Source: Endoryza foliicola
GTDB taxonomy: Bacteria > Bacteroidota > Bacteroidia > Chitinophagales > Chitinophagaceae
Direction: 5' to 3'
Assembly: GCA_965226965.1 (NCBI GenBank)
Contig: OZ245715.1
Coordinates: forward strand, 1,178,001-1,242,000
DNA: 64,000 nt
Of this stretch, positions 8,202-16,136 are shown one piece after another. Under the pieces are notes generated by a model, which searched no databases, had not been told where the DNA came from, and was given only the letters and a program-made list of their open reading frames with translations. The position numbers were made by a program, and so were the translations under genes. The stretch's first letter is position 1, and every line of letters begins with the position of its first letter.

Positions 8202-9026
8202 ATGTTCCAGAAATTCTATTCTCCACACCCCGCTCTAAAAGGCATCATCAACAATGTGATGATTGTTCAAGGTGTGTTTGATAGCCAGCATCCACTGCCG
8301 GTTTTACCCATGCCGCAGCATCCGGAACAACGACTCTTCTTCTACCCCTATGACCCCGTTGATGCACATTATTTTCTGAGCGACAAAAAAATCAAACTCT
8401 CGTCTGCTATTGTAGTAGGACCTCATATAGAGCGATTAAATGTAAAGTTGGGAGTGAATCATTTGGTTATCAAAGTTGGTTTTCAACCCGGCGCACTTCA
8501 CCGCGTGCTCGGTATACCCATGACTAAGTTGCTGCAAACAGAAGCCTTCAATGCCGATGATCTATTTGGTAGTGAGATTCACTTGTTGACAGAGCGAATT
8601 CGAAATGCCGATTCTTTTGATACTATGAAATGGTTTATAGACTTGTTTTTTATGGAACAACTAAGAAAGGTGAGATCGGAATTACCCATCGATTCGAGCT
8701 TGCAATATTTGGTTGAACAGAAAGGTGCGGTTTCCATTGATGCCTTGGCAAAACAAGCTTGCTTGAGCACGCGACAATTTGAGCGTATTTTCAAAGATCG
8801 GATCGGATTTACTCCAAAGTACTATGCGCGTATGGTGCGTTTTGCGCATGCATGGGAATTGAAAGAACAAAATCCGAATTTGAATTGGACGAATATTGCA
8901 CATGCTACGGGCTATTTCGATCAAATGCATTTCATTAAAGATTTTAAAGAGTTTAGTGGTACCACACCCGGTATTTCAGAAGAAGATTTTCGGAAGTTGA
9001 AGGTGTTGGGGATGTCGGGGCATTAA
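8202..9026 (+). CDS. AraC family transcriptional regulator
   Basis: This 274-residue protein has an N-terminal domain beginning MFQKFYSPHPALKGIINNVM, typical of Bacteroidota AraC regulators with a DUF6597-like sensor. The C-terminal double helix-turn-helix is clear: SIDALAKQACLSTRQFERIF, then GFTPKYYARMVRF, and the second helix NWTNIAHATGYFDQMHFIKD. The open frame extends upstream to 7950, but that part overlaps the divergent kinase gene and is not protein-like, so the ATG at 8202 is preferred. It may regulate the neighbouring kinase. The ligand is unknown. Confidence 0.88.
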   Translation: MFQKFYSPHPALKGIINNVMIVQGVFDSQHPLPVLPMPQHPEQRLFFYPYDPVDAHYFLSDKKIKLSSAIVVGPHIERLNVKLGVNHLVIKVGFQPGALHRVLGIPMTKLLQTEAFNADDLFGSEIHLLTERIRNADSFDTMKWFIDLFFMEQLRKVRSELPIDSSLQYLVEQKGAVSIDALAKQACLSTRQFERIFKDRIGFTPKYYARMVRFAHAWELKEQNPNLNWTNIAHATGYFDQMHFIKDFKEFSGTTPGISEEDFRKLKVLGMSGH

Positions 9027-9131
9027 AGGAGTTCGTGCTTATTGGTTCACCGCTGAGATTCTGTGTTAAAAACCAATTGATTTTTATTATTTATTTTTAC
9101 GCTTTAGGCGGCTTATGCCAGCCTGTTTAGT

Positions 9132-9155
9132 GGGGTAATCTTTATGGATTACCCC
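9132..9155 (-). terminator. Hairpin overlapping the transposase stop codon
   Basis: GGGGTAATC (9132-9140) and GATTACCCC (9147-9155) form a perfect 9-bp stem with a 6-nt loop that contains part of the transposase stop. There is no U-tract, so it is not a classical intrinsic terminator. Hairpins at IS ends can limit read-through, and this is a possible role. Confidence 0.4.
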
Positions 9156-10170
9156 CTAACTTTTTATAATAGTCCTTGTCGTAAGCTGTACCGGTCTTAA
9201 AAACGGTATAACTCATTTCCAAGAGCTTTCGCTGGATCGCTACCGCTGCCTTCATTTTTACACCATGTTTTCCTACAAGTCGCGCATACACTGCTTTGTA
9301 CCGCTCATCGTGACGGATGGCCGTCAAGGCAGGCATGTACAAGGCACTTCGCAACTTTTTATTCCCTCGTTTGGAGATTCGAGGCTTGCCCTTTACCGAT
9401 GTGCCCGATTGCTTCTCTCGTATATCGAGGCCCGCATAACTCGTTAACTGGCGCTTGTTTTTAATCAACGCAAAACAATTTGTTTCGGCTATGATGGTTG
9501 CAGCAGTAATCGTACTGATTCCTGGGATGCTGCAGATCAGCTTTATAATTGACGCTAGCTCCGGATCTTCCTTGATAAGCTTTTGCAACGACTCGGTAAT
9601 CTCTTTGTCTTGCTTGGTTAATAAAGCGATGCGTTTGTTGGTTCTCGCAATGCTTTCCTTGTTCGGCCAACCACTGCTCTGTTCCGCATGCAATTGATTC
9701 TTCAAGACCGTACGCTCATCCAGCAACTGACTTCTTTCCCGCGTCAACTGACGCATCTGAAGGTAGATAGCAGCCGGGCGTACCCATTTCTCCAACTGAC
9801 GTTCCAAGCTGAACAAAGCGATCGCCTCCGAAGACGTTTTGTCCGTTACTGTTTTGATGTCCAGCGTGCGCGCATAGTTGCTGATCTTGTTCGGAAGAAC
9901 AATGCTCAACGCTTTTTTGTGGCCATCTAAAAAGAACGCTAGTGCTTCATGGTACACTCCCGTAGCTTCCATTACATACTGAACAGCCACTTCCTTGATC
10001 ATTGATTTGGTGACCCATTTTACCAGTTCTGTAAAGCCTTTTTTGTTGTTCCCAAACGTCTTATGGGCAAACAACTCTTTACTAAGATCTTCGTTCAACC
10101 GACCTAAACATACAACCAACTCTTCTTGAGCCACATCAATGGCTACCACTTGTTTGATGATTTTTTTCAT
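9142..10170 (-). CDS. IS110 family transposase
   Basis: This 342-residue recombinase has an N-terminal RuvC-like DEDD domain (VAIDVAQEELVVCLGR, with the catalytic Asp near residue 12, and MEATGVYHEALAFFL near residue 68). The middle is a coiled region (QLTRERSQLLDERTVLKNQL). The C-terminal domain has CSIPGISTITAATIIAET and the signature KGKPRISKRGNKKLRSALY. Length is normal and the frame intact, so the element may be active. In this family the enzyme works with a bridge RNA from the non-coding end to choose target and donor. Only one copy is visible in the window. Confidence 0.95.
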   Translation of the reverse strand: MKKIIKQVVAIDVAQEELVVCLGRLNEDLSKELFAHKTFGNNKKGFTELVKWVTKSMIKEVAVQYVMEATGVYHEALAFFLDGHKKALSIVLPNKISNYARTLDIKTVTDKTSSEAIALFSLERQLEKWVRPAAIYLQMRQLTRERSQLLDERTVLKNQLHAEQSSGWPNKESIARTNKRIALLTKQDKEITESLQKLIKEDPELASIIKLICSIPGISTITAATIIAETNCFALIKNKRQLTSYAGLDIREKQSGTSVKGKPRISKRGNKKLRSALYMPALTAIRHDERYKAVYARLVGKHGVKMKAAVAIQRKLLEMSYTVFKTGTAYDKDYYKKLGGNP

Positions 10171-10390
10171 GTCAATATAGTTTTACTATAAAGCGAAAAA
10201 TCTCCCTTCGTTTTGTCTCCTGGTTGGATATTCTGGATCGAGCGCATGCGCTCCTCCTTACATTCTGTTCAAACTCGAAGAGATCAAAAGAGTGAGGCCA
10301 TTTCTCAGCGAGAACATACTTCTAGAGTTGTTTAGGCGCAATCAGCTCTCACTCTTTTTCACTTTATTCATCAAAACTAATTGGTATTCA
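10171..10390 (-). ncRNA. Candidate IS110 bridge RNA region
   Basis: In IS110-subgroup elements the bridge RNA is transcribed from the non-coding end upstream of the transposase. Here that segment contains a perfect 11-bp inverted repeat (10286-10296 with 10348-10358) enclosing a small inner hairpin (TTCTC-AGC-GAGAA, 10302-10314), and a perfect 14-bp palindrome (10240-10253). A stem enclosing internal loops is what such an RNA needs. Location and structure are visible; the RNA itself is inference and its ends are unknown. Confidence 0.35.
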
Positions 10391-10888
10391 CTGTCTCGTA
10401 AAATCACCTATATTTTACCTCTTTGCAAACATAGGAGAACGCAAAGGGCGCAGAGCAGTCGCGAAGAATTGTTGTTTCGCATTCATCATCTTTTCCATCT
10501 TCCAGACTCAACATTTTTCTTTTTCACCGCGGCGGCGCAGCGATCGCAACGTTTTCGCAGCGCCGGCAGTCTCTGTAAGTTTCAACTCCCCCTGCTCATC
10601 TCCCTTTTCTTTCTATGTATTTCCTCCCTTCCCGCAACGGCTATCGCCTGTCCCGTATCGTTCCTTACGGGATAGACTCCACTGCTTTTGCTTCGCAAAA
10701 CTAGCCTCATCCCTCCCCCCTGTTCCTCTCCTTGTTCTTTCTATGTATTTCCTCTATCCTCGTCTCCTCTCATCCTCGTTCCTGTTTTCGGCTTTTCAAT
10801 TCTTAATTCTTAACTCTTAATTCTTAATTCACCCTCTCTCTATTCTTTCTTCAATTTTCCTTATTTTCACCCTCTCAAAAAAACATAT
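10391..10888. repeat. Mosaic intergenic repeats, plus-strand pyrimidine-rich
   Basis: About 500 bp without a credible gene. It contains a GC-rich block (CACCGCGGCGGCGCAGCG, near 10525), a REP-like hairpin (10631-10675), long C/T tracts (10690-10790) and repeated TTCTTAATTCTTAA text just before the lipoprotein gene. The same blocks recur at 15.7, 17.1, 24.6, 47 and 63.7 kb. A 127-codon plus frame here is a by-product of the repeats. Confidence 0.6.
10631..10675. repeat. REP-like hairpin, copy 1
   Basis: CCCGCAACGGCTATCGCC leads into a stem TCCCGTA (10651-10657) / TACGGGA (10666-10672). The reverse complement of the whole block recurs at 63751-63793, and a shortened version occurs near 24730. 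It is an interspersed palindromic repeat. Confidence 0.6.
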
Positions 10889-11455
10889 ATGAAAAAAGCC
10901 ATTCTTCCGCTGTTCGCTTGTGCGGTAATGTTAGTTTCTTGTGGTGGAGAAAAGAAAGTGAAAGTGTATGCGAGCGGGAAAGTTAAGATTGAAGGAAATA
11001 ACATCACACTTGAACCAGGAACGAGTCATGAAGACAAAGACATGAGCGTTTCAGGAACAGAGATAACCATTGATAATGGTTCCGGTAAAACAACAGTAGC
11101 CGTTCCTGAAGATGGATTGTATGTATTGAATTTAAAAACAGATACATTGGTAGGTGCGTATCAAAATGTAGGTGAGGGAGCGGGTGTGTCTAAAATTTCA
11201 CAAGAACAATTGCAAACAAAAATTGATAGTCTTGATCAACTGACCCGCGGAATGAATGTAACGGCGGCAAATAGAAATTTCTGCATTGCACCGGGTAAGA
11301 TCCAGAAAATTTCCGGTAACACTGCTTCACAAGTGGTTGGTCCATTCTTGAAACTGCCTTCTTCTTTCGAAGGCGGTAAGGAGTTGGAAGTGTATAAATT
11401 CTCCACCAATAAGGAGATCGCAGAACTTATTGAAAAATTAAAGAAGCTTCAATAA
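10889..11455 (+). CDS. Unknown lipoprotein
   Basis: This 188-residue protein begins MKKAILPLFACAVMLVSCGG. That is a lipoprotein signal with lipobox LVSC and the first mature Cys at residue 18. The mature part is rich in short beta-strand segments and Gly/Thr, with one further Cys (NRNFCIAPGK), and ends in a charged helix (NKEIAELIEKLKKLQ). I do not recognise the family. It is monocistronic, with its own intrinsic terminator at 11484-11527, and lies ahead of the Tat oxidoreductase gene. It is probably surface or periplasmic. Confidence 0.75.
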   Translation: MKKAILPLFACAVMLVSCGGEKKVKVYASGKVKIEGNNITLEPGTSHEDKDMSVSGTEITIDNGSGKTTVAVPEDGLYVLNLKTDTLVGAYQNVGEGAGVSKISQEQLQTKIDSLDQLTRGMNVTAANRNFCIAPGKIQKISGNTASQVVGPFLKLPSSFEGGKELEVYKFSTNKEIAELIEKLKKLQ

Positions 11456-11483
11456 ATAAGTAAAACGTTTGCGTAAGCTATTT

Positions 11484-11527
11484 GAGGGCAATTGTTATTA
11501 ACGGCAATTGCCCTCTTTGTTTTTTAA
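11484..11527 (+). terminator. Intrinsic terminator of the lipoprotein gene
   Basis: GAGGGCAATTG (11484-11494) pairs perfectly with CAATTGCCCTC (11505-11515), followed by TTTGTTTTTT. This is a classical plus-strand rho-independent terminator 29 bp after the stop. Confidence 0.88.
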
Positions 11528-11572
11528 CTTATCTTCCCAAAACAAACAATCATCCATCTAATACGACTTGCT

Positions 11573-12949
11573 ATGAGCAGTAAACATTCTTCCGGAAATT
11601 CTCGCCGAAAGTTTTTAGGCAATGTTGCCAAAACAGTGGCCGGCGCCGGACTCATTCCTTCCGTTGCAAAAGCATCAGAGATCGCTCCCAATGAAGAGAG
11701 AATGGTGCGCGATTTAAAAGAGAAATACAGCGCCAATGATCAAGTTCAAATTGCCTTGATTGGTGCCGGCGGCATGGGCAATGCCGATGCAGATACCTGC
11801 ATTAGCATTCCGGGGGTAAAAATTGTAGCCGCTTGCGATTTGTACGATCAACGTTTGGTTGATGCAAAAAAGAAATACGGTGGCGATATTTTTACTACAC
11901 GCGATTACAAAGAAATCTTACTTCGTAAAGATGTGGATGCCGTAATTGTAGCAACACCCGATCATTGGCACAAAGACATTGCCGTTGATGCAATGAATGC
12001 CGGAAAGCATGTGTATGTAGAAAAACCAATGGTTCAAAATATCACCGAAGGCCCTGCCGTAATTGAAGCACAGAAAAGAACCAAAATGGTGCTTCAGGTG
12101 GGTAGTCAGGGTATGAGTTCTTTGGGGAATGAAAAAGCAAAGGCTTTATTGGAAGCCGGTGCTATTGGTAAATTGAATTATGTAGAAGGGTTTTGGGCAA
12201 GAAATACGCCGGGTGGTGCTTGGCAATACGATATGCCTGCTGATGCTTCTACCAGTAATGTAGATTGGAAACGATTCTTGAAAAATACTCCCGATCGTCC
12301 TTGGGATCCTCGTCGTTTCTTCCGCTGGCGTTGTTTCCGTGATTACGGAACAGGTGTATCGGGCGATTTATTCGTTCACTTGCTTTCTTCCATGCATTTT
12401 ATCACGGGCGCAATTGGTCCAAGCAAAATTATGGCTACCGGCGGTTTGCGTTATTGGAAAGATGGTCGTGATGTACCAGATGTGTTGTTGGGAATGTTCG
12501 ATTACAACGAAACCGAAAAACATCCGGCCTTCAATCTGAGTTTACGTGTGAACTTTGTTGATAGTACGAGAGACAGTTCTTATATGCGCCTCGTTGGAAA
12601 CGAAGGTTCTATGATCGTAGATTGGGAGAAAGTAACGCTTACCCGTAACTTCTCTTATCCACCGGATAACTATGCGCAGGTATTGAAATCGCAACAATAT
12701 GCTCCCGATTACGATCGTAAAAAAATGCCCGAACCTGAAACAACGGTTTACACGGTGCAGCCGGGATACAAAGGAGCTCACTACGATCACCATTACAATT
12801 GGATGCGCGCTATTAGAGGCGGAAAGCCCGTTGTAGAAGATGCACTGTTTGGTTACAGAGCAGCGGCTCCTGCGGTTTTGTGTAACGATAGTTATTTCCA
12901 AGAGAAGATCATTAAATGGGATCCTGTTAACTTAAAACTTCTTTCTTAA
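11573..12949 (+). CDS. Tat-exported Gfo/Idh/MocA family oxidoreductase
   Basis: This 458-residue protein begins with a twin-arginine signal (SRRKFLGNVAKTVAGAG, residues 10-26), so it is probably exported folded with its NAD(P) cofactor. The Rossmann motif is QIALIGAGGMGNADADTC, followed by the family signature YVEKPMVQNI (the catalytic EKP lysine). The C-terminal alpha/beta domain includes DHHYNWMRAIRGGKPV. Such enzymes oxidise sugars, often to 3-keto derivatives. The DUF1080 gene follows 19 bp later on the same strand. Together they suggest periplasmic 3-keto-glycoside metabolism. The substrate is unknown. Confidence 0.92.
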   Translation: MSSKHSSGNSRRKFLGNVAKTVAGAGLIPSVAKASEIAPNEERMVRDLKEKYSANDQVQIALIGAGGMGNADADTCISIPGVKIVAACDLYDQRLVDAKKKYGGDIFTTRDYKEILLRKDVDAVIVATPDHWHKDIAVDAMNAGKHVYVEKPMVQNITEGPAVIEAQKRTKMVLQVGSQGMSSLGNEKAKALLEAGAIGKLNYVEGFWARNTPGGAWQYDMPADASTSNVDWKRFLKNTPDRPWDPRRFFRWRCFRDYGTGVSGDLFVHLLSSMHFITGAIGPSKIMATGGLRYWKDGRDVPDVLLGMFDYNETEKHPAFNLSLRVNFVDSTRDSSYMRLVGNEGSMIVDWEKVTLTRNFSYPPDNYAQVLKSQQYAPDYDRKKMPEPETTVYTVQPGYKGAHYDHHYNWMRAIRGGKPVVEDALFGYRAAAPAVLCNDSYFQEKIIKWDPVNLKLLS

Positions 12950-12968
12950 TTCAACTAAACAACCAAAT

Positions 12969-13685
12969 ATGAAAAAAATAGGATGGAGCGTATTGGCGCT
13001 TTTAATTATACTAGGGCTTGCAGCCTTTGTTGCACCTTCACAAAAGGGCGACAACCAGCTTTCTGCCAAAGAGAAAAAAGACGGTTGGCAACTTTTGTTT
13101 GACGGATCTAGCACCAATGGATGGCGCGCCTATAAAAACAAACCTACCGATGGATGGACAGTTGAGAATGGCTGGTTGGTATGCAAAATGGAAGGTGTAA
13201 AAAATAGAGCTGATTTGATTACGGCTGACCAATACGAGAGCTTTATTCTTGAATTGGATTGGAAAATTGAGAAAGCACACAATAGCGGTATCATTTATCA
13301 TTCTACCGAAGAAAACGGTGCTTCTTATGAATCAGGTCCCGAATATCAATTGATCGATGATTTGGGATATCCCGATAAACTTTCCGATAAGCAATTGTCA
13401 GGAGCTAATTACGACATGAATGCACCGAGTGCCAAAGTGGCGAAGCCTGCAGGAGAAGTGAATCATACTAAAATTGTAGTGAATGGCGCCAAAGTAGAAC
13501 ATTGGTTAAACGGCACTAAAGTGGTGGAATATGAGTTCTGGACTCCGGAATGGGAAAAGAACAAATCGAACAGCAAATGGAGAGATGTGAAGCCTTATGG
13601 CATGAGCAAGAAAGGACATATTGCTTTCCAAGACCATGGTGGTGGAGTGGCGTTTAAGAATATTAAGATTAAAGTAATAAAATAG
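12969..13685 (+). CDS. DUF1080 / 3-keto-disaccharide hydrolase-like protein
   Basis: This 238-residue secreted protein has an N-terminal signal segment (LALLIILGLAAFVAP). The concanavalin-like DUF1080 pattern follows: GWQLLFDGSSTNGWRAYK, then FILELDWKIEKAHNSGIIYH, EYQLIDD, and GHIAFQDHGGGVAFKNIKI at the C-terminus. Family members hydrolyse 3-keto-glycosides or bind them. It lies immediately downstream of the Tat oxidoreductase, which could generate the keto substrate. A long inverted repeat after the stop may end the transcript. The family call is strong; substrate unknown. Confidence 0.9.
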   Translation: MKKIGWSVLALLIILGLAAFVAPSQKGDNQLSAKEKKDGWQLLFDGSSTNGWRAYKNKPTDGWTVENGWLVCKMEGVKNRADLITADQYESFILELDWKIEKAHNSGIIYHSTEENGASYESGPEYQLIDDLGYPDKLSDKQLSGANYDMNAPSAKVAKPAGEVNHTKIVVNGAKVEHWLNGTKVVEYEFWTPEWEKNKSNSKWRDVKPYGMSKKGHIAFQDHGGGVAFKNIKIKVIK

Positions 13686-13692
13686 AGTAGTT

Positions 13693-13806
13693 AAGTTATT
13701 GAGTTTTTTAGTTCTTTCGTTGGTGCTTCAATGAGTTTTAGCGCTTTACCATTTTATGATACAGGTGCCGAAGCCTCTACTTAAGAACTAAAAAACTTAA
13801 TAACTT
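13693..13806. repeat. 24-bp inverted repeat between convergent genes
   Basis: Arms 13693-13716 and 13783-13806 are complementary at 23 of 24 positions (AAGTTATTGAGTTTTTTAGT on the left). They fill the gap between the DUF1080 stop and the tadA stop. Each arm starts about 5-8 bp from a stop codon. Similar AACTTAATAACTT text occurs after other genes (24918-24950, 60621-60651). It may act as a bidirectional terminator or be a repeat pair. Confidence 0.6.
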
Positions 13807-13809
13807 GTT

Positions 13810-14253
13810 TTAGTTTCTCTTGCTCCTAAAAAACTCCTTCATCAATCCCGCACATTCTTCTTCCATCACACCAGTGATGAGCGTGGTTTTAGGATGAAAG
13901 GGACTGCCATTAGTGAAATGGCGGTGACCGTTTTTTTCGTCGTTTGCGCCCCATACAATAGACCCAATTTTACTCCAATATAGAGCGCCACTGCACATCA
14001 AGCAGGGTTCCACTGTTACGTAGAGGGTAGCTTCCGGTAAATATTTACTTCCTAAAAAATTGAATGCAGCCGTTAGTGCGATGATTTCAGCATGAGCGGT
14101 AGGGTCTTGCAGCTTCTCCACCATATTGTAGCCTTTGGAGATGATCTTGTTTTTCATCACAACAATGGCCCCTACAGGAACTTCGTCTTCTTCAAAAGCC
14201 TTTCTTGCTTCCACTAAAGCTCGCCCCATATAAAACTCATGACTTTCCTGCAT
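13810..14253 (-). CDS. tadA: tRNA adenosine(34) deaminase
   Basis: This 147-residue zinc deaminase has the motifs HAE (residues 54-56; His ligand and proton-shuttle Glu) and PCLMC (83-87; the two Cys ligands). The segment SKIGSIVWGANDEKNG follows, as in TadA. TadA converts the wobble adenosine of tRNA-Arg(ACG) to inosine and is usually essential. Length is normal. The gene is divergent from the aldehyde dehydrogenase, with 55 bp between starts. A guanine or cytosine deaminase is the only realistic alternative. Confidence 0.92.
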   Translation of the reverse strand: MQESHEFYMGRALVEARKAFEEDEVPVGAIVVMKNKIISKGYNMVEKLQDPTAHAEIIALTAAFNFLGSKYLPEATLYVTVEPCLMCSGALYWSKIGSIVWGANDEKNGHRHFTNGSPFHPKTTLITGVMEEECAGLMKEFFRSKRN

Positions 14254-14308
14254 AACGTAGATTTGATTAACTTACTGTAAAATTAGCCAAAAGGCTTGAA
14301 AGCACGTT

Positions 14309-15691
14309 ATGAGCGAATCTGTTTATGCCCCCTTGATGAAACTGCAAAAGCAGTATTTCCAATCCGGAATGACAAAGCCCTATTCATTCCGTATGGATCA
14401 ATTGAAAAAATTAAAAGATCTACTACAGACCTATGAATCAAAGTTCAATGATGCTTTGTATGCAGATTTGAGAAAGCACCCGCAAGAAGTATATACAACA
14501 GAAATTGGTGCCGTATACGAAGAAATCAATACTGCCATGAGGAACTTGGGAACTTGGATGAAACCTGTGAGAACAGGTGCGCCTTTCTTCTTGTTTCCTT
14601 CTCACGGCACTATTTATCCCGAACCTTTGGGCAATGTATTGATCATTTCTCCTTGGAATTATCCGGTGTTGCTGAGTTTCAGAGCGGTGGTAGCAGCCAT
14701 TGCCGCAGGAAATACTATTGTTTTAAAGCCGAGTGAATTGGCGCCTGCTACCAGTAAAGTGATGGCCGATATGATCAACGATCATTTTGATTTGGGATAC
14801 CTGCATGTATTGGAAGGAGACGGAGCTACTGTTGTTGGCGAATTGTTGGATCAATTCCGCTTCGATCATGTGTTTTACACCGGCAGTACAGCGGTAGGAA
14901 AAATCATAATGGAAAAGGCCGCTAAGCATTTGAGTGGGGTTACTCTCGAACTAGGCGGGAAAAGTCCTTGCATTGTTTCCAAAGACGCAAATTTAACGGT
15001 AGCGGCTAAGCGCATTGTATGGGGAAAGTTATTGAATGCGGGGCAGAGTTGTGTAGCACCCGACTACTTATTGGTGCATGCTAGTATTAAGCAAACGTTT
15101 ATTGATTTGCTCATAAAAGAAATTGAAGCAGCTTATGGAACCAATCCTTTGCAAAATGGCTTTGGTAAGATCATTTCTGCCAAAAGATGGAAGCAATTAA
15201 CGAGCTATTTGAATCAAGGCAGTGTTTTATACGGTGGTCAAACCGATGAGCAGTCACTATATGTAGGTCCTACCATTATGGAGGCTGTTCCAATGGAAGC
15301 GCCCTTGATGAAAGAAGAGATATTTGGTCCCATTTTGCCTGTATTTACCTACGAAAAGGAGGAGGATGTCCTAAAAATCATAGAACAGAATCCGTATCCA
15401 TTGGCACTGTATGTGTTTACTTCTTCCTCCAAAACCAGCCGCTTTTTCATGGACAATGTTCGTTTCGGAGGCGGCGCCATCAATGAAACGGTATTGCATT
15501 TGGGGAATGGAGAACTTCCTTTTGGTGGTGTAGGAAGCAGTGGTATGGGCAGGTATCATGGCAAGTTCGGTTTCGACACATTCAGTCATCAAAAAGGGGT
15601 GTTAAAGCGCGCCACGTGGTTTGAACCGGCTTTTAGGCATCCTCCTTATAGTGAGGGGAAAACAAAATTGTGGAGGTGGTTGTTAAAGTAG
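14309..15691 (+). CDS. Aldehyde dehydrogenase (ALDH3-like)
   Basis: This 460-residue NAD(P)-dependent aldehyde dehydrogenase carries Glu214 in TLELGGKSP and the catalytic Cys248 in NAGQSCVAPDY. The cofactor motifs ISPWNYPVLLSF and FYTGSTAVGK are present, and the C-terminal EIFGPILPVF and GVGSSGMGRYHGKFGFD are complete. The short length without a long N-terminal extension and the C-terminal pattern match class-3 / fatty-aldehyde dehydrogenases. It probably detoxifies lipid aldehydes. It is a single gene followed by mosaic repeats. Confidence 0.93.
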   Translation: MSESVYAPLMKLQKQYFQSGMTKPYSFRMDQLKKLKDLLQTYESKFNDALYADLRKHPQEVYTTEIGAVYEEINTAMRNLGTWMKPVRTGAPFFLFPSHGTIYPEPLGNVLIISPWNYPVLLSFRAVVAAIAAGNTIVLKPSELAPATSKVMADMINDHFDLGYLHVLEGDGATVVGELLDQFRFDHVFYTGSTAVGKIIMEKAAKHLSGVTLELGGKSPCIVSKDANLTVAAKRIVWGKLLNAGQSCVAPDYLLVHASIKQTFIDLLIKEIEAAYGTNPLQNGFGKIISAKRWKQLTSYLNQGSVLYGGQTDEQSLYVGPTIMEAVPMEAPLMKEEIFGPILPVFTYEKEEDVLKIIEQNPYPLALYVFTSSSKTSRFFMDNVRFGGGAINETVLHLGNGELPFGGVGSSGMGRYHGKFGFDTFSHQKGVLKRATWFEPAFRHPPYSEGKTKLWRWLLK

Positions 15692-16136
15692 GAAAGAGGA
15701 TGAGAGGAGACGAGGAACGAGGAGGCAGAGAGAAAGAAGAGGGGGAGGAACAGGGGGATACAGGTACGAGGATAAGAGGAGACGAGGATAGAGGAAATAC
15801 AGAGAAAGAAGAGGGGGAGTTGAATTAAGAGTTAAGAATTATGAATTAATAATTAAACAGCCGGTGAGATCAAGAAAGAATAGGAAGATGAGCAGGGGGA
15901 ATTGAGTTAAGAGGTAAGAATTAATAATTGAATAACCGAAAGCAAGAACGAGGATAAGAGGAGACGAGGAAAGCAGCCAATTCGTTAATGTGAAGATTTG
16001 TGAATGTGAGAATGAAATACAGGGTGACTGCCAGCGCTGCATAATCGCTGCGGACGCTGCGCCGCTGCGGTGAAAAAGAACAGGGGGGCTTTGCGAACCC
16101 TTTGCGCTCTTCGCGGCCTTTGTGTAAAAAACAATC
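15692..16136. repeat. Mosaic intergenic repeats, plus-strand purine-rich
   Basis: 445 bp with no gene. Tracts of GAGGAGACGAGGA-type purines (15700-15820, 15950-15970) alternate with GAATTAAGAGTTAAGAATTA text, an AACAGCCGG box (about 15855), and a GC-rich block (CGCTGCGGACGCTGCGCCGC, near 16045). This is the reverse-complement orientation of the 10.5-10.8 kb block. Confidence 0.6.

Larger units (their letters stand above)
9100..10390 (-). mobile_element. IS110-family insertion sequence (ends approximate)
   Basis: One intact IS110-family transposase gene (9142-10170) is accompanied by about 220 bp of non-coding, inverted-repeat-rich DNA upstream of it and a short non-coding tail downstream. 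IS110 elements have no conventional terminal inverted repeats or target duplications, so I cannot fix the ends. The limits given are a guess from where flanking intergenic repeat text resumes (about 10390) and the end of the AraC region (before about 9100). Long upstream and short downstream non-coding ends fit the IS110 rather than the IS1111 subgroup. Confidence 0.6.

Noticed and set aside
10292..10675. 127-codon plus-strand open frame
   Set aside because: It starts within the IS110 non-coding end and continues through mosaic repeats, so it is a by-product of base composition.
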